Source: Flavobacterium sp. MDT1-60 (lineage in GTDB: Bacteria > Bacteroidota > Bacteroidia > Flavobacteriales > Flavobacteriaceae). From it: 64,000 nt of DNA. The position numbers and the translations under genes were made by a program. The stretch covers positions 2,604,001-2,668,000 of the forward strand of contig NZ_CP062159.1 of the NCBI RefSeq assembly GCF_014844035.1. The letters are read 5' to 3'. Positions 57,756 through 64,000 of this stretch are shown piece by piece (position 1 is the first letter of the stretch; each line of letters begins with the position of its first letter). The notes beneath the pieces are model-generated. The model was not told the DNA's origin. It saw nothing but the letters and a program-made list of their open reading frames with translations, and searched no databases.

Positions 57756-58021
57756 TGGTAGCAACAAAAAATGGTTATTATCCAAATTTAAATACTGGCG
57801 GTACAACTTATCTTAATACTGGTGATGTATGGAAGTACGGTCAAACTACTAAAGGTTTTGGAAGATATTCTGAAAAATCACTTCAAGCTAAAGGCTTAGA
57901 AATGATACCTATTCCACCTGGGGGAAATCAAATGGAAATATTAATTCAAGAAAAATTTTACATATACGGATATTATTTTTTGCATGGTGAAAGGCCTCCA
58001 GGAAATCCAATTTTTAGATAA
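57692..58021 (+). CDS. Orphan Rhs toxin tip (second putative URI-like nuclease domain), fused to REP end
   Basis: The open frame starts at a TTG inside the REP right end and joins FVELVATKNGYYPNLNTGG, which is the toxin domain of the Rhs protein without any Rhs core or linker. The 90 toxin residues match toxin 1 closely (GDVWKYGQTT.GFGRYS, IPPGGNQMEILIQEK, GERPPGNPIFR), with differences clustered in the middle. Without a start codon of its own or a shell, it is either silent and serves as donor DNA to swap the tip of the upstream Rhs gene by recombination, or it is expressed from a poor start inside the cell. Immunity candidate 2 starts 24 bases after it, the same spacing as in copy 1. Confidence 0.7.
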   Translation: MFKKAQSQRHLRSESKEHFVELVATKNGYYPNLNTGGTTYLNTGDVWKYGQTTKGFGRYSEKSLQAKGLEMIPIPPGGNQMEILIQEKFYIYGYYFLHGERPPGNPIFR

Positions 58022-58044
58022 TGATAAATTAATGACAATTATAT

Positions 58045-58491
58045 ATGAAAGTAGCATTAGCACAATATACATCAGCTGAAATAAAAAAAGAAACTAGATT
58101 TTTAATTGATTTTTCAAATGACTTGGAAGTATGGTTTTCAGAAAAAAAATATGGCAATGATTTAATGGAAATTGTAATTGGAATTATATGTGTCAGTCCA
58201 ATATTTGAGCAATTTTTTAAGCCAAAGCCACCAAAATATACAAAGGAAAAAAAACATATAAAAAGTGAGGGATTTGAATATGAAGTTGAAAAATGCCTAG
58301 AATATAGTATAAAATTAGATTTTGAAACATTTAAGAGCTCTTCAGAAGTCGAAGCTAAAAAATATTTATCATCAGAAATTATAAAATCATTAGCAATTAT
58401 AGAAACTATGAAAGTTAAAATTAAAGACTTCGATTTGATAAATTTTAAAACAGATTTAGAAGATTATTTTAAAGAAAAAGGATTGATATAA
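58045..58491 (+). CDS. Candidate immunity protein 2
   Basis: This 148-residue protein is the same length as immunity candidate 1 and aligns along its whole length, with strongest conservation at both ends (MKVALAQYTSAEIKKET, KHIKSEGFEYEVEKC, KIKDFDLINFKTDLEDYF) and more change in the middle, where specificity is expected to lie. It keeps an intact frame even though the toxin tip before it is an orphan, which suggests it is still useful, for instance against siblings carrying that toxin. REP repeats follow directly. Confidence 0.75.
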   Translation: MKVALAQYTSAEIKKETRFLIDFSNDLEVWFSEKKYGNDLMEIVIGIICVSPIFEQFFKPKPPKYTKEKKHIKSEGFEYEVEKCLEYSIKLDFETFKSSSEVEAKKYLSSEIIKSLAIIETMKVKIKDFDLINFKTDLEDYFKEKGLI

Positions 58492-58504
58492 GAACGGTAG
58501 TTAC

Positions 58505-58738
58505 CCGCTCTCCGAAGTCTTCCTTATGAAGAGCTGCGCAAATGTCCCCGCTCTCCGAAGTCTTCCTTATGAAAAGCTGCGCAAATGTCTCTGACTTTGC
58601 GCAATTTTTTTTGTTTCTTAGAAATTGTAAACTTGCTAAAAGTCTCCCGACTTTTTACGTTTAGTTCTTATATTATCTTGATTTTTTTTCATTCAGGAAA
58701 CGATATTCTAAGAAAATTAGTTTTAAAGTCAGAGACCC
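58505..58738 (+). repeat. Incomplete MITE-like REP element (left end and middle)
   Basis: It has the tandem left-end unit (starts 58505 and 58548), hairpin GCGCAAATGTCTCTGACTTTGCGC, second hairpin near 58640-58656, and the AT-rich middle (AAGAAAATTAGTTTTAAAGTCAGAG) shared with the next element. It stops where that element begins, so its right end is lost or was displaced. It carries no transposase gene. Confidence 0.8.
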
Positions 58739-59016
58739 CTGCTCTCCGAGGTCTTCCTTATGAAAAGCTGCGCAAATGTCTCTGACTTTGCGCAATTTTT
58801 TTTGTTTCTTAGAAATTGCAAACCTGATAAAAGTCTCCCGACTTTTTACGTTTAATTCTTATTGCCTTGATTTTGTTATTCAGGAACAACATTTAAGAAA
58901 ATTAGTTTTAAAGTCAGAGGCTTTGAGATGTTTTCGTTTTCCAATTACATTTGTTTAAAATGGCGCAAAGTAAGAGACATTTGAGCAGCGTGAATAAGGA
59001 ACACTTCAAAGAGCGG
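58739..59016 (+). mobile_element. Complete non-autonomous MITE-like element of the RAYT family
   Basis: About 278 bases have terminal inverted repeats (left CTGCTCTCCGAGGTCTTCCT from 58739, right AGGAACACTTCAAAGAGCGG ending 59016) with few mismatches, internal hairpins at both ends and no coding sequence. Ends match those of the RAYT element, so it could be moved in trans by that protein. Confidence 0.75.
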
Positions 59017-59051
59017 AGGAGACAGAATATAACAGACTTTAAAAAAAACAG

Positions 59052-59086
59052 AAAAACCTATTCGATCAGTTTCGAATAGGTTTTTT
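59052..59086 (+). terminator. Strong terminator after the Rhs/REP region
   Basis: A perfect 14-bp stem (59052-59065 with 59072-59085), loop TCAGTT and T-run. It isolates the following genes from read-through. Confidence 0.85.
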
Positions 59087-59226
59087 GTGTATAATTATAA
59101 AATGATCTTCCAATCAATCTACTGGGAATTTTGTAACATCCTGCTGAAATTAAATACTTCTTAGCATCTTCTCATTTGTATCTTTAATCGTATTTTAAAA
59201 CCATTTTATAATCAAAAAAATAAGTT

Positions 59227-59379
59227 ATGGCAGAAATTAAAATTGAGAAAAAGAAACCGATATGGCCGTGGATTGCGGCAGTGCTGATAATCGGAGCACT
59301 TATATACTACATCTTTGTAAAAGATCATGAAGTTCACAGTGAAAGCACTGAAATCGAAAATACTACAAGTGCACAATAG
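59227..59379 (+). CDS. Small single-span membrane protein
   Basis: ATG 59227 to TAG 59379 encodes 50 residues: a basic N-terminus (MAEIKIEKKKPIWPW), one membrane helix (IAAVLIIGALIYYIFV) and a short acidic tail. The layout predicts an N-inside anchor. Codon use is ordinary, and it lies 94 bases before the PRC-barrel gene, with which it may be co-transcribed as part of an envelope or stress function. No named family recognised. Confidence 0.6.
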   Translation: MAEIKIEKKKPIWPWIAAVLIIGALIYYIFVKDHEVHSESTEIENTTSAQ

Positions 59380-59473
59380 GACACAATAACAGGAAACATT
59401 GAAATCAATATTGGTTTTTTCGCGTATTAGGTAAAATTGAAAAAACAGTTGATAATATTATTTATAAAAAATT

Positions 59474-59986
59474 ATGGAAAATAAAGACAAAAACTTATAT
59501 AGACTGGACGAACTATCTAATTATAAAATTGCTTCAAATTATTCTGATGTAAGAGGATGGAAGATAGTAGACGCTGACAACCATACAATAGGCAAAATTG
59601 ATAATCTGTGGGTTAATAAAGATATGCAGCGCGTAGTCTACCTGGATGTGAAATTAGATAAAGGATTAATAGACGACAACCGTAATGAGGTGCGTGATGT
59701 TATAGCGAACGACAATGGAAAGGGATTTATCTATAAAGAAGGAGACAGCCATATAATCATACCAATTGGATCTGTAAACATAAATAAAGATACGAAAATT
59801 GTTATGGCTAACAGTATTGGTTATGATACATTTAGAAACACAAGCAGATATAACAGGCAGTATAATTTTGACAGGGACTATGAAAGAAGAGTAATGAAGT
59901 CCTATTATCCTGAAAATGATCCTGGCCCCGGCTATGATAGTGATGATGACGCTTTTTACAACCGCAGGGAATTTGATAACCACTAG
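59474..59986 (+). CDS. PRC-barrel domain protein
   Basis: This 170-residue protein has a PRC-barrel-type beta domain (about 25-110, with YSDVRGWKIVDADNHTIGKI and RVVYLDVKLDKGL) and a polar, Asp/Tyr/Arg-rich tail (about 120-170) likely to be disordered. PRC barrels occur in photosynthetic reaction centre H subunits, RimM and many small stress proteins; this one resembles the last group in size and layout. No signal peptide. A terminator follows at 60044. Confidence 0.8.
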   Translation: MENKDKNLYRLDELSNYKIASNYSDVRGWKIVDADNHTIGKIDNLWVNKDMQRVVYLDVKLDKGLIDDNRNEVRDVIANDNGKGFIYKEGDSHIIIPIGSVNINKDTKIVMANSIGYDTFRNTSRYNRQYNFDRDYERRVMKSYYPENDPGPGYDSDDDAFYNRREFDNH

Positions 59987-60043
59987 TGTTATTGATTAGC
60001 GTATCTTATATCAGGGAGAATTGTTATATTAAAAAATAAGATT

Positions 60044-60082
60044 AAAAAGATCAAACGTTTAATAATGTTTGATCTTTTTTTT
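60044..60082 (+). terminator. Terminator after the PRC-barrel gene
   Basis: A 13-bp stem (60044-60056 with 60067-60079) and T-run about 60 bases after the stop. It may also serve the converging protease gene. Confidence 0.8.
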
Positions 60083-60334
60083 GCAGTATCCTGCGCAATA
60101 AAATCAAACTAAGTATAGCCTTATATTTTAACATTTATATTTTTATATTAAAAGTAAACCAACACTTTATGATTTGAATTCTGTTAAGTCATCTTTTGGA
60201 CATACAAATCGTATTTATTTGTATATGAAAACGGATTAAATAGTGATAAAAATTTGCTGGTCATTTTAAATCGAATTTTGCTGGTAATTTAATTTTGATA
60301 TAAGATAGTCAATGATAGTGACTTTTGTAATAGC

Positions 60335-63049
60335 TTAAAAAACTGCAATTTTTCCTGTTTGCATTTCGCCTAAGCTTGTAATTATTTTATAGATATAAAT
60401 TCCTGAAGCAGTATTTTTCAGATTGATGTTAGTGGTTTTAGAAAGTAAGGGGTGCGTAATAATACTTTGTCCACTAATATTATATAAATAGAAAATAGCG
60501 TTTTGCTCTTTTTTTGCTTCAATATTTAATTCTTCATTTTTACTTAATAGTGTGGGCTGGACAAAAAACAAATCATTGCCTAAATAATTAGCATCAAGAA
60601 TTAGAGAACTTATTACATTATTGTTTTCTAAAATTATATTGATTTTATATTTATTGCTGCCCTTTATCGGGGCAGCATCTAAAAAGGAGAATGTTTTTGA
60701 ATTGATATCATTTATGGTGCTAATAACACTTTCGGCATTATTAATCATTTTTACTAACTCAATTCTTTTAATATTGTACAAGCTAAAAAGACTGGCATTG
60801 ATCTTTACATTATTCTCTTCAAAAATTTCTGCCAAAGCCAACTCAAAATAACAATTTGAGTTTTGAGCATACTGTAATGTTGATTCACTTTTTATTCCTT
60901 CGCTATTGTCAAATACAGGAATAACAGTGTAAGTTTTTCCGTCAGTATAGGTGTAAGTAGCGTTTGTTATTTGCTCTTTAAATTCTAAATGATCTCCTGT
61001 AAGTTGATAAATATTAAATGAAGCAACATCGGCAGGTTTGTCCCAATTAATTTCTGTTGTACCATCACAAACTAAACTCGTACTGATATTCAAATCATAA
61101 GAAATCGTAAAGCTATCAGAGATATAATCGGTATTAGCAATGGTCATTTTTAATTTTGCTTTTGAAAATTTTTGTTCTGCAGGGGTATAAGTAAATTGTT
61201 CACTATCCAGATTTATACTATTCGCAATAATTTCCCAAGTCTGTCCATTATTGTAACTAATAGACAATTGTCCTTGAATACCAGAAAATGAAGAATCCCA
61301 TTTGAAAGGCGAAATAGTTTTTCCGTCATAAGGGAAATTATCATTATGAATAGGGTAGTTCCATTCAAATTGATTTTCCAATTCATACTCGTAAGCGATG
61401 CTGTATTCCTGAGACGTATTGGAGACGTATGAACCAATAATGTTGATAGTATAAGATCCGGATACTGGGTTTTCACTAGTTACTTGCTCTATAGTATTAA
61501 TTTTATCTTTACCTCTTACAGCTTGTTGCTCTGGAGCATCAGGATTAAGAATCCAGGGTAAAAAAGTGGTATTGTCAGCCGAAATTACTTCTATATCTAA
61601 ATCGTTTACCAAACTTATATTACTATTGATTGCAGCGGGCAAATCATTCCATACTAATGTGATTTTTAAGTTTTCTGCATTTGACGGAACCTTAATGGTA
61701 TGTGAATTAGTCTGTCCAGATGTCAAATTACCAGATATAATTCTATTTTCGCTGATGGTTTTTAAACTTTTATTAGCATTGATATTACCATAGCCATAGG
61801 TGAAATCCGGGCCTGTGTTGCCTAAATCTTTTGCACTATTAATTAAAATTGCTTTTGTGAGCGCATTCGTCAAAGAGGTATTGTTTATTGTTTTATAATG
61901 TTGCTTCATCAACGTAATAATTCCTGTAGCTAATGCTGTAGAATTTGAAGTTCCCTGTGTGCTAAAGGCCACTAACTCTGGTTTTACACGTCCGTCATAG
62001 GCTGGGCCTTTTGATGAAAACGGCATAATTATTTCATTTTGGTTAATACAACCCAATACAATACTGTTTTTAGATTGCTTGAAATTACCCGTAATAGATT
62101 TATAACCCTGGAGTCCACTATTACCCGAGGAAAAGCAATGCGTCAAATCTGCATTTGAGAATAATTGAAAGTCATAGGCATTAGCGAGGGAGCCATAAAA
62201 ATTCTCAATCAATGTGCCGTAGGAATGATTTTGGGTGGCTGCACCCTCTAAAGTTGCTACTTCATCGGGATAAATATTCAAAAAGTCAGACGATTGTATT
62301 TTAGCCTTTTGAACGACTCCTTTTCCTAATGCAGAACTATTTCCTAATCCGGAAACTATAGTTGCCATAGCTGTTGCATGGCTCGTTACATTAGCCGATT
62401 GTGTTTGAGAAGTAATGTGTTTATTTAACAGGTCTATATCATTTAGATCAAAAAAATCATCTTTGATAGAAACAACCTGATTTTCGCCTGTTAAAAGAGG
62501 AAAATTAATATTCGCTTTATTTATAGAATTTATACTAAAATTTTGATCTATTATTTTAGATTCAGCTTTTGGATGTAGGGATTCTTGCGAAATAGAAGAC
62601 ACATTGTTCAACCCTATGATTTCATCAGTAATTTTTTTCGAATCACTGTTTATGATCACAAGATGGTTATCGAGTATTTTAATATCAGAAATACGAACTG
62701 ATTTCAATTCAGTAATTAAAGCTTCGATTGTATCAGTTGCAATTATATACTGTTTTTTTTCCTCATGATTTGAAAAATTTGAGGGTAATTTCCATAAACT
62801 ATTAACGGGAAGATTTTTTTTTAAAGACTGGTCAAATCGTAAATTTTCATTTTCAATAATACAAAAAGTACTGTCCAGTTTTTTTACAACCTTGTATTTG
62901 TTTTGATGTGCATTTTCTAAAGATGTAAAATAGTATTTCTCAAATTTTCTTTCGTTTTCTTTTTTGATGTATCGTTTCCATTTTTCAGCACTTTGCGAGA
63001 AACTGATTATAGTTATCATAAAAAAGAGGAAGGTAATTTGTTTCTTCAT
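60335..63049 (-). CDS. Secreted subtilisin-like (S8) protease with T9SS sorting domain
   Basis: This 904-residue protein has a signal peptide (MKKQITFLFFMITIISFSQS), a propeptide-like region (about 20-185), the S8 domain (about 190-435) and beta-sandwich domains, and ends in a Por sorting domain (LYNISGQSIITHPL ... ASGIYIYKI). Probable catalytic residues are Asp in VVSIKDDFFD (197 or 198), His224 in TSHATAMATIVSG and Ser368 in GTSNSTALATG, which replaces the usual GTSMATP. The oxyanion Asn is probably in CFSSGNSGLQG. It is exported through the type IX system to the surface or medium, and its role is likely protein scavenging. It stands alone, divergent from the M57-like gene. Confidence 0.88.
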   Translation of the reverse strand: MKKQITFLFFMITIISFSQSAEKWKRYIKKENERKFEKYYFTSLENAHQNKYKVVKKLDSTFCIIENENLRFDQSLKKNLPVNSLWKLPSNFSNHEEKKQYIIATDTIEALITELKSVRISDIKILDNHLVIINSDSKKITDEIIGLNNVSSISQESLHPKAESKIIDQNFSINSINKANINFPLLTGENQVVSIKDDFFDLNDIDLLNKHITSQTQSANVTSHATAMATIVSGLGNSSALGKGVVQKAKIQSSDFLNIYPDEVATLEGAATQNHSYGTLIENFYGSLANAYDFQLFSNADLTHCFSSGNSGLQGYKSITGNFKQSKNSIVLGCINQNEIIMPFSSKGPAYDGRVKPELVAFSTQGTSNSTALATGIITLMKQHYKTINNTSLTNALTKAILINSAKDLGNTGPDFTYGYGNINANKSLKTISENRIISGNLTSGQTNSHTIKVPSNAENLKITLVWNDLPAAINSNISLVNDLDIEVISADNTTFLPWILNPDAPEQQAVRGKDKINTIEQVTSENPVSGSYTINIIGSYVSNTSQEYSIAYEYELENQFEWNYPIHNDNFPYDGKTISPFKWDSSFSGIQGQLSISYNNGQTWEIIANSINLDSEQFTYTPAEQKFSKAKLKMTIANTDYISDSFTISYDLNISTSLVCDGTTEINWDKPADVASFNIYQLTGDHLEFKEQITNATYTYTDGKTYTVIPVFDNSEGIKSESTLQYAQNSNCYFELALAEIFEENNVKINASLFSLYNIKRIELVKMINNAESVISTINDINSKTFSFLDAAPIKGSNKYKINIILENNNVISSLILDANYLGNDLFFVQPTLLSKNEELNIEAKKEQNAIFYLYNISGQSIITHPLLSKTTNINLKNTASGIYIYKIITSLGEMQTGKIAVF

Positions 63050-63530
63050 TTACTATATAGGTTAGAAATTATAAACATTCTTGTCAATTGCAACAAAGGT
63101 TAACTTTCAAATATGTTTATCGCTTTTTAATTAGATAAGGCAAAGATGAAATTGTACTTAATGGTTTCTATTTGAAATATTTATCCATGTAGTAAAATCA
63201 AAGTTATTAAATTATTTGTAAAAATTTTATGATTTTTTATTTCACTGAAAATCTTCAAAATCTGTGAGAATAAAATTCTATAGTAATCGTCTTTTATAAT
63301 TAATGCTATTCTGAAAGATGAAAAATAATTTTTTTAACACTGCTCAAAAAAAAACGTGGAAGTAGCATAATGATGCTTAAATGATTGATTTGTATTTAAT
63401 TACTGATTTTACTGGGCTTGCCGTAATAATCAGATAATTATTATTAAATAATTGCCAAAAAAATAACTGCGAAAAAATGTTAAAAGTGTTAAATTTTAAA
63501 TTTATAAGTATTTTAAGATTAAAAATTATA

Positions 63531-63538
63531 TAAATTTG
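63531..63538 (+). promoter_or_regulatory. Candidate -7 element for the M57-like gene
   Basis: TAAATTTG fits the Bacteroidetes TAnnTTTG consensus, 74 bases before the start codon. A CCCCCTTTTTA run follows at about 63568-63578 within the leader. Confidence 0.35.
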
Positions 63539-63611
63539 ATGACAAATATTACAATATTTTGTGAAGACCCCCTTTTTATCAACTGAATTTAACAACCAAA
63601 AAAAACTACTT

Positions 63612-64000
63612 ATGAAAAAAATTAAATCAATTTTAGCCGTGTCGCTTATAGTGCTACTAGTGCTGTCTTGTAATAAAGAAGATGAGACAGTTCAAACAAA
63701 TCAGGAATCTCTTAAAGTAACACCAGAAGTATTAAGTAAAATTAAATCTCTTTCACTTAATACTACAGATGTTCAGGTTATTAAAAATACTAATTTAGAT
63801 GGTACAACTGAGGATGCCTTCCTTATAGAAGGTGATATTGTCATCACACAAGATCAATTAGACAAAATGGATCTTCACGGAGGTATTACTACAGAACAAT
63901 ACCGTACTACTAATTTAGTTTCTGCTCCAAGAACTATCAGAGTTGTTGGATTAACAGGAACTGGTACATCAGCCTTGAGTACAAATATGCGGAATGGACT
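63612..64000 (+). CDS. M57-like (HEIGH-type) metalloprotease lipoprotein, 3' end missing
   Basis: The 129 visible residues begin with a lipoprotein signal (MKKIKSILAVSLIVLLVLSC) and continue with a prodomain-like segment (ALSTNMRNGL at the edge, preceded by RTIRVVGLTGTGTS). The N-terminal pattern PRTI.V.G.TGTG is that of Bacteroidetes M57 dual-action HEIGH peptidases. The metal-binding HEIGH motif would lie beyond the right edge, so the enzyme class is inferred from the N-terminus only. Confidence 0.6.
   Translation, partial: MKKIKSILAVSLIVLLVLSCNKEDETVQTNQESLKVTPEVLSKIKSLSLNTTDVQVIKNTNLDGTTEDAFLIEGDIVITQDQLDKMDLHGGITTEQYRTTNLVSAPRTIRVVGLTGTGTSALSTNMRNG

Noticed and set aside
58585..58958. 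Two short open frames beginning MSLTLRNFFCF
   Set aside because: Both lie wholly in the REP/MITE repeats and are similar only because the repeats are similar.
63050..63530. Possible gene in the gap between the protease and the M57-like gene
   Set aside because: Only a short frame without a plausible start context or domain is present, and the sequence is AT-rich spacer.

Overview
The window is low-GC chromosomal DNA from a Bacteroidetes bacterium, most likely Flavobacterium or a close relative. The evidence is three SusC/SusD pairs, hybrid two-component regulators, Por-type (T9SS) C-terminal sorting domains, lipoprotein signals, TAnnTTTG-type -7 promoter elements and weak Shine-Dalgarno sequences. 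No tRNA, rRNA, CRISPR or prophage was seen. The first gene enters from the left edge and the last runs off the right edge.

Bases 1 to about 31750 are a large glycan-degradation region on the + strand. It opens with the C-terminal two thirds of a hybrid sensor/regulator (HTCS), a DUF2264 protein and a GH105 hydrolase, closed by a strong terminator. Next come SusC/SusD pair 1, a large T9SS-secreted GH128-like enzyme, GH16, GH43, GH2 (apparently frameshifted), GH78 and a second DUF2264 protein. SusC/SusD pair 2 with a BNR/Asp-box protein follows. This enzyme set (exo-galactanase-like GH43, GH16, rhamnosidase, unsaturated-uronyl hydrolase, DUF2264) fits a rhamnose- and glucuronate-capped type II arabinogalactan better than a plain beta-glucan. 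That substrate is an inference.

Bases 31797-48804 hold an M20 amidohydrolase and a second HTCS (apparently frameshifted), both on the - strand. Divergent from them is a compact locus of SusC, SusD, a SusE-like lipoprotein, two GH53 endo-galactanases and a GH2 (apparently frameshifted). This is the classic gene set for pectic beta-1,4-galactan: GH53 cuts the chain outside or at the surface, SusCD imports oligosaccharides, GH2 trims them and the HTCS senses the product.

Bases 48805-53190 are ordinary small genes: a small secreted protein, a GNAT acetyltransferase, an alpha-helical repeat protein, a YiaA-like membrane protein and a small membrane protein.

Bases 53540-59020 are the most unusual part. 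A relic of an Rhs-type protein is followed by an in-frame fusion between a decayed fibre-protein tail and an Rhs core. The Rhs core carries a C-terminal putative nuclease toxin and is followed by an immunity candidate. Downstream lie a truncated immunity gene, a REP-associated tyrosine transposase (RAYT) bracketed by hairpin repeats, a second orphan toxin tip with its own immunity candidate, and further copies of the same repeats, including a complete non-autonomous (MITE-like) element. A degenerate copy of the same repeat seems to form the terminator at the end of the galactan locus 10 kb away.

Bases 59227-64000 hold a small membrane protein, a PRC-barrel protein, a subtilisin-like T9SS protease on the - strand and the start of an M57-like lipoprotein protease.
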